A stretch of DNA of 64,000 nt, from NCBI GenBank assembly GCA_023053685.1, contig JALIGW010000005.1, positions 24,952,001 through 25,016,000 on the forward strand. The letters run 5' to 3'. Source of the DNA: Diadophis punctatus similis (taxonomy: Eukaryota > Chordata > Lepidosauria > Squamata > Dipsadidae). This document shows positions 35,640 to 48,378 of this stretch, one piece after another; the stretch's first letter is position 1, and every line of letters begins with the position of its first letter. The position numbers were made by a program, and so were the translations under genes. Under the pieces are notes generated by a model. The model saw nothing but the letters and a program-made list of their open reading frames with translations, was not told the origin of the DNA and ran no database searches.

Positions 35640-36440
35640 AAACATTGTGTCTGGTTAATAAATAAAAGAGACCTGGATTTTTTTTAGCAAAAAAGCAGAA
35701 GAGATTTTTTTAAAGTGGAAAAGCACCAGAAAATACCACGGAAATTCCCTGGTTTTGCAAGAAAAGTATTAAAATTATATATCTTTGGAACAGTCCTTTG
35801 AGGCTTTGGAACAGGCTTCAGTTTAACAATTGCAAAACAAATTACTTCTAGCAGAAGTAATGTGTCATCCAAGGTTAGGAAAATAGTTTCGTGTCTTTGA
35901 AAGCTCCTTTATCTACCTGAGATGCACAATGTGTTTGCTATATGAATAGTAGCATTTCACATATTGTAGTACTTTGTGGAGATGTGGTTGCTATGGGCTC
36001 TGTTGCTTAGAAATTCAGTTGACTACGGTTCTTCAAATGCTAAATAGGGCTTCATCCATTTTTTTTTAGCATGCTGTAGCTCTTCACAGCACTTGTGGTT
36101 AAGAGAAAGAGTTTATTGCTCAAGCATAAATGAGATAAAATTGTTTTAAGAAAGCCTTGTGGTATAGGAATTTGAACTTGGAAAATTAATCAAATCAGTT
36201 TGGAAGTCAGATTCAGTGTAATGCTAAATTACAACAACAAGAATAACAATAGGTCAGTCATAACTGATCTCTAATGAAAAAAACAACTAATTTTTTTTGT
36301 AGAAGAAAGTTTGTTGTAGATAAGAATATTTTTGAGTCAAAGAATGAACTATGAATTATTTTCAGAATACATTCCTGGAGTCACAAATTTTCATTTAAGG
36401 GTATTTCTAAACTGGTCAAACACAAAACAAATTCTGGAAA
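35640..36440. other. AT-rich DNA, nothing recognised
   Basis: No supported feature was found. Confidence 0.5.
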
Positions 36441-36447
36441 TCTGAAA

Positions 36448-36448
36448 T

Positions 36449-36491
<43 letters not shown>

Positions 36492-36504
36492 TTCATTTAT
36501 TCAT

Positions 36505-36571
<67 letters not shown>

Positions 36572-36803
36572 GTGAGATTTATATACCGCCTCACAGTGCA
36601 AGCACTCTCTAAGCTGTTTACACCATTAAGCAATGTATATTTATATTGCCTCCAACAATCTGGGTCCTCATTTTACCTACCTTGGAAGGATGGAAGGCTG
36701 AGTCAACCTTGAGCCGGTGAGATTTGAACCGCTGACCTGCGGATCAGTGTCAGCTAAAGTGACCTGCAGTACCTGCCTCTAACCGCTGCACCACCTCGGC
36801 TCT
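36448..36803 (-). mobile_element. tRNA-derived SINE next to a long (ATTT)n run
   Basis: An ATTT run of about 120 bases (36448-36570) is followed on the plus strand by AGTGAGATTTATATACCGCC and the same body as 23062-23294, ending GCACCACCTCGGCTCTT. Read on the minus strand, AGCCGAGGTGGTGCAGCGG is the A-box region. Confidence 0.78.
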
Positions 36804-36809
36804 TTTAGA

Positions 36810-38795
36810 CAATCTAGACAACGTTTTGAGTAGGGAGGAGGCATAGTAAGTATCCTATGTATGCCTATGTAAGCCTACTCTATATGTGTGTCTATGTCCT
36901 TTCTGTGATAAGGTAGCCACAAAAACAGGAAAGAAAAAATGTCATCCATTCCTAGTATAATTGGTCTTTTAGTTCCATACTGTACATCTATCCTGTTTTC
37001 TGTTTGCAGGATTTGGTATGATATGACCATTTGCCAAATTCAGACTAGCAGAAAACTGTATTATACTTTCAGTATAATTTGGAAGCCCATCCTGTAGTTT
37101 CCTAGCAACTACAACACAGATTTTATTCCTCCCAAGTATAACCAAAATGCAGTACTACTTTCCTGAAAGGTTGCAGGAGAAGTCAGTAGCTTAATATCTA
37201 CAACAAATACCCACCTATCTCTTTGGCAGTGTATGTCTGCATTCAACTCCTCTTTAAGAATGGCTATTTTTCATGCAAGGTTGAGAATTTATAGAAATTG
37301 GATTGATTCCAGTAAACTACCTGACTCAGCATGAAAGGAACAATGTGTGGCAGCCCTTCAATTTCTCTTTGTTCTTTTTGCCACTATAGTGGCATTAGCA
37401 CAAGGAGCTACTGTATATTCTCCTGAAACAGACCAGTTCCCCATCTATTTTTTAAAAGGAGTAGAAAATTGTTGCAGTAGCTTGTTAGGTCTTGACGCAG
37501 GAATCTTTCTTATCCATTCCTTCTCTAGATGCTAGAGAATGAAATTATGTCTTCTATATGGATATGGATCTATCTACCTTTTTCAGTAAGCCTATTGAAT
37601 GTGAAGTAGGGGCTTTTATATTCTGCAGGAGAATATCTTCCAGTCTTGGATGGGTAACAAAGGATCCATGAACACATTCTCTAAAACTTCTTTATTATTT
37701 GTTTATTTTATGTCTCCCCTTACTTTCTATTTCACTGAGTACTGAAGGCAATGAACAAAAAGTAAACAAGTAAAATATTTTTAAAAAGAATGCAAAAAGT
37801 TTAAACATATGTTGAAATTACCACTAACATTGATTTCCAAAATCAAATATTTTTGATCCCCTTCATCCCCTACCCTCCAGAGAAGAACTGCAAAAGTCTG
37901 GTGGCAAAATTCTGAGGAACAACTCTAACTTTTCCAGGAAAATAACATGGAAAAAAGTGGTTGAGCTAATCGAGTCTCTTGCAACTCTAAACCATGAAAC
38001 AATGGATCCTTTTTCAAATGGAACATCTGATCATAGAAAAATTCCTACCCTTGCTTGAATAAATGCCTGACTGTTCTGTATTCCTGATTTGTAATAGCAA
38101 ATTCATGACTGAGTTCAGAGCCTGAGAGAGATTCACATTCTGACTGACTGGACATTCCTCTTATCAGTCATGAGTTCGTAAGAACTTTTGAGTAAAATAC
38201 TGAAAAGTCTTTCCCTTGTTATCCTGGGAAAGAAAATGGATTCTAAGTGAAAGCAACCCAGTTACTGACATTATTGTAATCATTATCTACGCCTTTCAAT
38301 AAGAATCTTGCTTTCCTTTGAGGTGTGTTGCCAAGAGCAATGAGTGAGGATTGTCGAAGATTTGAACTCAGACCTTTTCATATGTAACATTAAATGATTT
38401 AATAGATGATAACCAGCACCTTGAACTGGACTTGAAAGCAACTGTCTACTGTGTAGCTCTTGCAATATATATGTTATTATGCTGAACTAGTGTTCTAGTC
38501 AATACTTACTGGCAGATGCATTTTGCACCAGCTCAACCTCTGGATTATCTTCAAACGTAATGTAAAACAAATTGCAATAGGTTAGGTGGAAGAAGCCAGG
38601 CCTAGAAAAAAATTGTCATAGGCTAATTCATCTCTCCTCCCTTCTATTTCTCTTCTTCTTCATTTTACTTACATTTTTACACTGCTAATTGGATATGGAA
38701 AAACAAGCAAAAAAAAAAAAGCAATGCAACCATTTGTAGACAAAACCATTTGCTCAGATTTGTCTGCATGAAATGATAAAAAGAAAACTTAGCTA
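36810..38795. other. AT-rich DNA, nothing recognised
   Basis: A GTG-started frame at 37347-37535 begins with a signal-peptide-like hydrophobic stretch. It lacks an in-frame ATG and any family match, so it is not called as a gene. Confidence 0.45.
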
Positions 38796-38799
38796 AAAC

Positions 38800-41340
38800 T
38801 TGTTTTAACCAACACCATTCTCTATGCCCTTTCTACCTTCCATACCTTTCTACCTTCCCAAACCATCCTTATTTCGATCACATCCATTCATACTACATTT
38901 TGTTCTTTTATACTTTTCTTTTTTTCTTTTTCAGGACTCATCAACTCGATTTTTCTTTCCTCTTGATGCATTTACTGTTCCATCATACATATGTTTTACA
39001 ATTTGATATTCATTTATTTCTCTCTCTGTGAACACACCATCTATACTTACTGTTATATACTCATTTGAATACACATTTATTCATCTCTTATATTTTGTAA
39101 ACCAGCATACACACTTCTTAAGTACTGTAATACATTTCAATATTTCTCTTTATATAACCAACTATAACTTCACACTCTTATACACATATGTTTTCATTCA
39201 GTGGCTAGTCTCCAAGACCTTTATGAGACAAAAACTCATAAAGCCTGAATTAATTTACTTACACTACATTATTTGATTAATATAATCTTTGTCTTCCTTC
39301 TTAATGGTTCTCCTACTTGTTTGATTTTAGTTACTTTTATGTGTCTAAGTTGTTTCTGTTGTATTCGTACATGCTATATCTAACTGTATGCTCAATAACT
39401 GTAAATTAATTTACAGTACTACAGTACAATACTACTACTATTTCCACTTATTTGACATTGTTCTTTGACAGCTGAATACTCCCTGCTACCTTTCTACTGA
39501 TATTTATATGTCTTTAACATTTTCCATTCTTTTTCCCATTTTCAGAAATTATCCTACAAAGGTACACAAATTAATCTACTGGTCTAGTTTTTTGTAATTT
39601 ATTTATAATTTATTTTCTCTGTGAAATACTGTTTCACAGTAACAGTAAATACTGTTACTTCAATAATTGATATATTGATTTCTGATTCATATTTCTTATT
39701 GCATCATACACTCTTTGTAACGCCCAATGCAGATCATTCAAATTCCAAACAAACAACATGATATTGCCTATATACAAAAGTACATATACATTTGTGTTCC
39801 ATCCAGGGATGAAATGCAGCCTGCTTCCCTACTGGCTCAGAAGTGCGCGCGCTGTCATCACGTCGCGGTTTTGACCCTCTGCGCATGCGCAGAAGGCTTT
39901 GTGCATGTGCAGAGGATTAAAACTAGGATGTGACCGACGTCCCAGTGGGCGGAGTCTCCCACCGCTGCTACCGGCTCACCAAACCTCACACCACTGGCGC
40001 TTCCAGCCTGCGTGAGCCGGATAGAGCCGTCAGCATTTCACCCCTGGTTCCATCCCAGCAGACCTCTAATATCACTACAGTATTATTACTTATTTACCCC
40101 TAAGTACTAAGGAGAGTTCAGCTGTTTTTGCCTTACTTCCTGTTCAATACTGAACGACTCCCTGGGCATTCCATTTATCCTCATGCATAGTTTATTTCAA
40201 GGATACCACATTCTCTCTGTAGATGCTGTACAATTTGTAATTTTGTTCCTCATTGTTTGCAATTACCCTTCTCTTATATGCATTTTTCTCACACACAGGC
40301 TCTTTCCGTTAACAATTTCATCATGCATCTTTTTTTCTTACTTCCCATTAGTGTGACTGCATGCACTTCTGAAGCACTTTGAAACACAATTCCTTTCACT
40401 CGCTTTCATACTACCTTTTCCTTACTCCCCCCACCCCCTTAGGTCTATTATCTGTTCATTTTGTTGGAAGATCAAACTATCTTCTAACAGTATCACACAG
40501 AATTGTACCTTTTCTTCCTGTAGTCATTCTACTTTTAGTCTAATTTCTTTCACTTCTTAACCTTTTTCATTTTTCTCAAAGATTGACTCAATACATACCA
40601 AAGAATGATCTGCCCTACATTCAGAATCAGCTTTCTAATCAGCTTTCTACATTCACTATTTCTTTCCATTTTTCATAATAAACTACTAAACCAATTATAC
40701 TTTTAGGTTTATATTAATTTCTTTACCATGTTTACATATGAACATGTTTGTGCTTAGACCACGAATGCAAAGGAAACAAACTTTCATCTAAACAGATTTT
40801 CACCAAATAGCAACAATTCTCAAAAAAAAATCTCCGTCTTGTTCCCATCAATCTATTCATCCCACTGAGCAGAATATGTTCTTCTGTCGATTAAATTCAT
40901 TCAAAATGTTGCATAATTAGCTGCCCAAACTCGTATCTGTTTCTTTTATACTATCACTGGAGCATAACATGCAATTATCAGCAACATATGGATTTCTACT
41001 TTCATATGCAGTTACAACAATCTTAATAACATTATTTCAGAATATCTAACATGTATTTTAGCTCTTTTATAATTAAACCTATTCAAAATTAAACTTTCAT
41101 TTTCATTTTCCTGTATGTGTCCATTACTATAGGATTAGATCAGCCTTATCCAGAACTGTTACATCCTTTTTCCTTTTTGTTTCAGCTTTTCAATATATCT
41201 ATTTTTATTTCATTTCATTTGTACTTCATTCTCCTTATCATTTATTCCTCTCACATTCAAGGTTACAATCTTCCATCTTCTATGGTCATCACCAGTTGGG
41301 GAAATAGCTATTGACCTATATTGCTTACTGTGGATTTTGG
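38800..41340 (-). mobile_element. Probable LINE remnant, minus strand
   Basis: The stretch is strongly pyrimidine-rich on the plus strand. On the minus strand, broken frames give pieces that resemble a LINE endonuclease near 40990-40850 (CYAP-like, then an EFN block and a GMNRLMG-like block). Farther along they give a possible RT lead-in near 39235-38900 (YEFLSHKGLGD, VYNSKYR). The order is right for a LINE. All frames are interrupted. A hAT-type MITE sits inside. Confidence 0.35.
39804..40046. mobile_element. hAT-type MITE (CAGGGATGAAATGC family), perfect target duplication
   Basis: The ends CAGGGATGAAATGC and GCATTTCACCCCTG match at 13 of 14 positions when inverted. GTTCCATC is duplicated at 39796-39803 and 40047-40054. 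It is a different subfamily from the GGGTGGGTT elements. Confidence 0.9.
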
Positions 41341-41349
41341 TTGACTTCA

Positions 41350-42570
41350 CATGACATTTTTAAAATAGAGAATGTACAAAGAAGGCTATCCTATTTTGTC
41401 ATAATCCTGCCATAAGCAACCATAAGCTACTTTTATGCAAATATATTTTTTTATGCATTCCATCGATGAGAAGCTATATGCTGTTCCTTGACACATACTG
41501 AGGATGCTAACTTGTGCCGAGGAAATTCAATAATCCCGGAAAAATGCATTTCTCTTGACTTATAATTATTATTTGTGGTATGATAACATTCAAAATTCTG
41601 GAATAACTGGGGGAAAAATCCTCTTTCTTTTTATTTTCCACTCTGGAATGAATTTGTGTGAGATAAATTCTTTGCAGTGTGGATGGAAGTAGAGAAAAAA
41701 AGATATCTTTCTGGTTTAAAATCCATGATCATAATAGTAATTTTGTTTTTCAGGACAACATTAGGGATCTCTAGATTCATGTTCTGAGCTAATGAATAAT
41801 TGGTTTCCATAAAATATTTGACCTGCGTCAAAAGCATCTTAGCTTAGGTGATAATGATCCCCCTGTTGTAGGTTATAATCTGAAGGAGAAAACACATATC
41901 AGTGTGGCAATGCCATTATTTTCAGCATATTAGTAGAAAGATAGCAACACTCCTATCTGTATGCAACAGAGACATGGACATTTATGGTTTTAATTCATTT
42001 TCACACAGTTTGGTTAGCCAAACCAACATGCAGACATTCCTAAAACCCCTTTAAGGCAATTTTGCAATATTTGGTGAAAGAAGTGGATTTTATGGCACTT
42101 TCCAATCATTCTGTTAATATTCTTCAATTATACATTTTGCTGCAATAAACCAAGATCAGATTCAGCATGACTCGTAAGGCTGAAACTGTGAGTTAAAAAT
42201 CAAATTCATATTCAGTACATGTATCTTTGAAATTGTATTCAGGGAACTGTTGGAAACCTATAATCAAAGCTGATTTGGTGACCCTGCAGTTCTGTGGGAG
42301 AGGAGGGCACGGCTGAGTATGGAGGAGTTTGCTTTGCATTTAATAAAACTTCAAGTGTGATATGACAATGTAGCTGGGATGATATTAAAGTGAGATCCAA
42401 AATATTATCTTCGGAGTTGGGCTAAGTATGTGGATATTTTGAACCAGGTACTGTATGGTCTTCAGATAGAAGTATAAGACACTATGAATTTTGGATTTCC
42501 TTTTAATCATCTTTCAGAATTGGTCAGGGAGATCTGGAACATGAAAGAAATAGTTATGTTCTTTGCCATG
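41350..42570. other. AT-rich DNA, nothing recognised
   Basis: No supported feature was found. Confidence 0.5.
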
Positions 42571-42582
42571 AATGGTCCATAA

Positions 42583-42822
42583 CAGGGGTGGGTTCTACTT
42601 ACTTTCCCTACTGGTTCGCATTGTGTCGGAAGTCATGTCGCGCAAATGACCCTCTGCGCATGTGTAGAGGGTTCTTTGCCAGCCGCTTTCAAGGAGCAGC
42701 GACCGGAGGACCGGTTCGGGGGCATCGCCAGCCGGCCATCGCTGCCGGTTCAGTGAGTGGGGGGGCAAATTCCCGCCACCGGTACGGGCAAACCGGTCCG
42801 AACTGGCAGCAACCCACCACTG
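42583..42822. mobile_element. hAT-type MITE with perfect target duplication
   Basis: The ends are CAGGGGTGGGTT and AACCCACCACTG. GTCCATAA is duplicated at 42575-42582 and 42823-42830. The interior is GC-rich, with several CCGGTTCG-like motifs shared with the other copies. Confidence 0.9.
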
Positions 42823-43204
42823 GTCCATAAATGAGGGATCATGTATTTTCATCTGTGTTTTATAAAATAAAAGTAACAAGCCTTCTGATGGCATCTGAGA
42901 GATATTCCTCTGGTAACTTTTTGTTTCTCTTGAAAAATGAATATGTATCAGATATAATTAAGTAATATGATCTTCAGAAAATGTGCAGTTGATTTGTTAT
43001 GTTATGCCATTATCAGGGACTGAAAAGGATGCTCCTATTTCCCTTGATACCTTCTTGCATTTTGTTCATCATGGAAATTGGATGCACATGTTACAACGCA
43101 TCACATCCTTATTGTTTTCCCTCATTATTACTATGAAGGGAAGAAGAAAAGGGGATTCCAGTCCAAGATTACATGTTTTTTTAGATTGTTTTAACCCACT
43201 TTAA

Positions 43205-43612
43205 GATTATCCTTGACATATGACCATAAATTGAGCCCAAAATTTCTGTTGTTAAGCAAACCAGTCATTAAATGAGTCATGCCCCATTTTATGACCTTTT
43301 TTGCCATGGTTGTTAAGCAAATCATTGCAGTTGTTAGGTAAATCATGTAGTCATTGAGCGGATCTGGCTTCATCGATTGACTCTGCTTGTCAGAAGTTCC
43401 CTAGGAAGGTTGCAAATGACAATCCCAGAAACCTGGGATGTTGCAACCATCGTAAATAGCTGCTGGTTGCCAAGCACCCAAAGTTTGATCATGTAATTGT
43501 GTGGATGCTGCAATGGTCATAAGTGTGAGAACTGGTCAAAGGTCACTTTTTTCTGTGCCATTGTAAATTTGAATGGTTATTAAATGAATTGTTATAAGTC
43601 GATATTATTTTG
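43205..43612 (+). mobile_element. TIR DNA transposon, non-autonomous
   Basis: It is the same family and direction as 25875-26234. Both ends are eroded (TTATCCTTGACATATGACC and GTTATAAGTCGATATTATT). Confidence 0.6.
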
Positions 43613-43615
43613 GGG

Positions 43616-43808
43616 AATAACTCAAGGAGGTAAAAATACCTAATGCTCCTTTCTTCTCCTATTTTCTCACAACAACCCTGTGAGGTAAGTTGAGTTGATT
43701 GGCCCTAAGTCACCCAGCCAGCTTTCCTGCCAAAAGCAGGACTAGAACTCCCAGTCTCCTGGTTTCTAGCCTGATGCCTTATCCAATAGAACAAACTAAC
43801 TGCCCAAA
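43616..43808 (-). mobile_element. tRNA-derived SINE, near full length
   Basis: On the minus strand there is a tRNA-like head (ATTGGATAAGGCATCAGGC, then a GAGTTCTAGTCC B box). GGCTGGGTGACTTAGGGCC and CACAGGGTTGTTGTGAG follow, and the tail GAGCATTAGGTATTTTTACC ends at about 43616. Confidence 0.75.
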
Positions 43809-43814
43809 TTTCCC

Positions 43815-46800
43815 ATACATGGCAGCTGAGAATTGAAGTAAACTTAGGTAGTAAGTGTGTATAGCTGCATCCTAAAAAGCTGTGTTTTTGTGCTGGAAGA
43901 ATGATAAAATTCATTCACATGCCGAATATTATTTAAAAAGGTAAAGGATGCAGAAAAGAGGGGAATAGATTATTTTGCAAACCATTTCAGAAGGCAAAAG
44001 AGGAGAAACAAAGAAAGAAAAGCTAAATTCTGGGCATCACAGATGTTTTGTGGTAATGAAAAATGCTTTTACAACATAATACTAAAAATCTGCCAATATT
44101 TCAAAATGCAGAGCATCTTTCCATCTTCCATAAGGGGTACGATGACATCAAAATTTTGCTTGGTCACTATAAAAAAGTAGCTTAACCAACTTTTTGTAAA
44201 CCAATATAGGGAATTTCCAATGTACATATTTCTGACTGCTAAGGAACTGTGTCTTTTGCATGTTGAAAGGAAAAAATGGGTTTATTTAGGATAGGAATGA
44301 GTGACATTTTGAGAATATAAATTTCTAGCAAGGAAAGTATTAAATAATATTTCTTATTCTTGTTATTTTTCTGCTTAACTAACAGCTTCTATGTGATTTT
44401 TTAAAAAGTAGTCCTTTGAAAGAAGAATTGGAATACCATAATAAACTAAATGCACCTATTTGAAGAAAGTGATCGTGTCTGAGAGAAGTGAGGAACAGTG
44501 GTAAACTACTGCCATTGCTGCTGCCTGAGGAAAAGATTAGGTGTGAGTAGACATCACAAATATGTGTTACAATAATGCACCAAAATAAAATAGCCTCCAC
44601 CAATCTGTCATCTTTAAAAGATGTAGTACTGCAACTCCCACACTTCTAGCCAGCTGTACGCATCACATCTGAAAGTTTTGAGTTTGGTGTAGGCTGTGAT
44701 AAAGCACTGAAGGGCAGTGACACAAACACAGAGGAATTACTGATTCAAGGAACTGTTTTGCTAAATTTCATTGCCAGTGGGGTTTCCAAAAGCCAGCAAA
44801 CTGCCTGAACTTAACAAAGGCATAGAAATAAGCTTCATACATTTAAATCCATCATATGTCTTCCTGCTTTAAAGATGAAGGAAACACCTGCTTAGGAAAT
44901 CATTCAAAAAAAAAAGTCACAAATAACATGTGAAAGCTAAGGAAAATGTTGTTAGTCATGCAGCATTTACAAGGGATCATTCTGTCAACATGTACTGAAA
45001 AACTGGCAGCTTAATTTTTTGTGGCTATTTTTAAAAAACCACATTCTTGGAGTCAACAAAGTTCCTTTGTGGTCAGTCTACAAAGAAGATAACTCCCAAC
45101 TTTTATTCAGATTGTTCTTCTCTGACCATCAAGTGTTTCTAAAACTGAATTTGTTTCAGAAATCACATTGAGAAATCACCTTGAGGCTAGGAGGAATTAA
45201 TTATACAAACTAGTTTTTTTAAAAAAATTCTCTTAGTTCATCCAGAGCTTCAGAGCAGCAGCTAAAAATGTTCAATCTATTCCATTTCTTTTTCCTATCC
45301 TCTGGAGAAAAAAGGTTTCCGATGTGCACATTGCTGGCCAGAATCCACAAATGACCCACAAAAATTTTGTTTAAAAAAGGACAGCAGCATCCAGTGGAGG
45401 AGAATGGCTACTTTTTACTGGTAAATAACTAGGCGTGTGCCCTGCATTCTGTTTTTCCCATGCTACATTTTGCTCAATATTTCACTTCAGAAGCACTGAG
45501 TCATATTTGTCTTTCCAACCTGTTCCCGAGTCTCTATACACATATAACGGATAACATTTCTGGGCTATAATGCAAACAATGATGTGTGATGAATGCTTAG
45601 GACTAAGCAAGTTTTCAAATGATTTAAAATTTTGAGAGCTTGCGGCACACATAGTTTAAAAAAGCCTTTGGTCGAATTGCCTGTTGAGAAAATGTCTGCC
45701 AGTTTTTTACTATCCAAATGGGTCCAACAGCATTGCTGCAAATAAATATGCTGGCAGCCGACACTTTACCTATTTTAGTTATATTAAAAGAATGTAAAGA
45801 AAGTACTGTTGCAGATGCCATGGGACATGTTGATATACTGCCTTGCCTTTCTTTAGGATCTTGTATGCTCCAATGAAGCCATCTTGATTGGACTCATTTT
45901 CTGAAACAGACTTTGGCAAATGAGCATCCTCAGTTTTCCTTTCAGATGTTGGAGGTAACTTTTAAGCTAATTTATTTTGGAAGGCTGCAGTACTTATCAG
46001 ATTTGACTTGATTTCTTTGGAATAAAATCAATGGAGTTTTCGGTGTGTTTTTAAGTGCTCAAATTTATTCACAAATGGACAGATCAAACACATTGAAAAC
46101 ATAGCTTAAATATTCAAAAGGTAACCAATTTTCATACAACTATTTTAAAAAAAATCCAACTTGAAGACCAAACTTAGTGATTTAAGCAGATTTTCTCAAA
46201 CCATGGCCTCAGACCATATTTTCCCCCCACATGGAGATATATAAATCATATCCTTTTTGGATGGAGTTGAGGTACAGATATCTCCCTTTCATAAGTATAT
46301 TTCACTATAAAGCATCTTTATAACTATGCTAGATCTATTTACACAATCCACACTTCTATTTACCTTCCTGTCACATTAACTGTACCTAAGCTGCCTTCCT
46401 TGATTAGAACTTTCAGTATTTTGTACATCTTGGGTTTAGACTGCTTGCATAAAAATGAAAGTAATGATATAAATAAATCATGGATTGATAACATTATATT
46501 GCTAGCATCTCATGATGGTTTCTGTAGCACAACAATATCTTTTTTGAGGGGGGCGTCTCCCCTGGAAATTGCTTTAATCTTGCCCACAGTCTATAGGTTA
46601 GATAAGCCCAAGTACCACTACAGCTGTTATTAGATGAGTACTAGAACGTAGATCAATCTGGTACTATTGATCACTTAAGGCAAATCTAAGCTCATCTATC
46701 CCTTTTGCTTTGGGGCCTGGTCAGCTACTCTTCTGTTGTTCCTTTTGCCTCCTTCCCTGTAGCTTTGGGTGCTTTTTGATAGCCAGGGTGTTAAAGTATT

Positions 46801-46840
46801 CAGGCAGTTATCTTCCTGACTCAACCACATCTGCTCTGAA
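43815..46840. other. AT-rich DNA, nothing recognised
   Basis: This is the longest featureless stretch of the middle region. Only short frames are present, including a 65-codon minus frame at 45624-45821 that I do not recognise. Confidence 0.45.
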
Positions 46841-46845
46841 AATAA

Positions 46846-46933
46846 ATTTGTTAGAGCTTTGCTGGCTGAGGAATTATGGGAGTTGAAGTCCACATTATCT
46901 TCAGTTTGCCAAGGTTGAGAAACACTGGGCTAG
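46846..46933. repeat. Fragment of the foldback element family
   Basis: It carries GCTGGCTGAGGAATTATGGG, then AGTTGAAGTCCAC and TTGCCAAGGTTGAGA, matching the right arm and flank of 54573-54694. Confidence 0.6.
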
Positions 46934-47554
46934 AGTAGAAAAGAATTATCTCCAGAAGAATTATCTTTGGCAGGCTTTGCATGTTGGTCAATTTCATGCC
47001 CCATCTCTGGTGCAATTTTTGTAGGAAAACAGAGCTAGTTGAATCAATAGCTATTTTGCTTAAAGCACTCAGCAGGGACATAATTATGATACCTTCATTT
47101 GCTTGTCCATATAAACAGAGAAATGGTGGCAGATTTTTTTATTTTTTTATTTATTTTTTCCACCAACTTCATATAAGTATCCATACATATACCATAAATC
47201 ATGTCAAAACATATATAATTATACATTTATATCCAATATACCATAATCAAACTTCCTAATTTTGCACCTTTTGTACTTTTATCACCCGTCTGCTTTCCCT
47301 CAATATTTCATTCTACTTCCCTCCCCTCTATCTCTTTCTCTTCCCTCTACCTTCTTTCTCCTTCTCTCCCTCTTACCTACTTCCCTCCTCTCCTCCTCTC
47401 CCCTTCCTTTCTACTTCCTCTTCCTCCCTCTTGCCCCTTCCCTGAGTACATCTAATCATAATCCATTTTATGGTTAAAAGACGAGTAACTCAAATCTCTA
47501 ACTTCATTTCATCATCGGTGCTACTCTTAAACTTGTATTTTTCCTTTTATCCAT

Positions 47555-47671
<117 letters not shown>

Positions 47672-48044
47672 TATTCTTCTAGATATATTTACTATTATTC
47701 TAATGCTGCCTCCTTGCCACCTATTTTTGTCGCCTGGGTCTACCACCTTTAATTTTCAATATTCTTCCAAATTAATCGCTGTAGCTTATCTTCCATACAT
47801 ATTCATTGTCTCTTGTACCTCCTTTCTTATTTATCCTTCAAATCCATCCTGTTTATATTTTAAATTTTAGGCCATACTCCTCCCTTACCTCAATTTAAAT
47901 CTTTACTCATTTTATTTTATTCTGTCATTTCTAGATTCCCTAAATTTCTAATCTCTTTTACCTTTTCAGAACTCCCTTTCCATCCATTGGTTGGTAACAT
48001 TACCAACTTCCCAATATACCAAAAGCCCCCTAGTTATCAAAAAT

Positions 48045-48275
48045 CTTTTCAACATAAAGTCAAATTTATGAATTATATAGTCTTATATAAAAACCTTTGA
48101 AAGTAATAATTATACAGATCTTATAACATTCCAACAATTTCAGTAATTATCAAAATTCTTTTTAACATTAAATCAAATTTATAAATTATACAAATCTTAT
48201 GTAAAAACCTTTAAAAATAGTAATTATTCAAATGTTATAACCTTCCAATAATTTACCTACTATAGTCTGTTATTT
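48045..48275. repeat. Imperfect tandem repeat, about 114-bp unit
   Basis: AACATAAAGTCAAATTTATG recurs as AACATTAAATCAAATTTATA about 114 bases later, with matching ATTATACA...CTTATA and ACATTCCAACAATT blocks. A partial third unit appears at 50045-50095, beyond the nested L2. Confidence 0.65.
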
Positions 48276-48378
48276 CTCCCCTTTCCCCCCTTAATTCATC
48301 ACCTTTTTCATCATCAAGATTTAATTTTAACCATCATATACTAATCTGATATAAAATTATTAACTTATACTAAAAACC

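Noticed and set aside
36448..36570. Possible CRISPR-like or satellite array in the ATTT run
   Set aside because: It is a simple tetranucleotide microsatellite without spacers.
37347..37535. Frame with a signal-peptide-like start (VALAQGATVYSPE)
   Set aside because: It needs a GTG start, has no family match, no splice context and only 62 codons.
45624..45821. 65-codon minus frame that looked protein-like
   Set aside because: No motif recognised and no supporting signals; the length is expected by chance.
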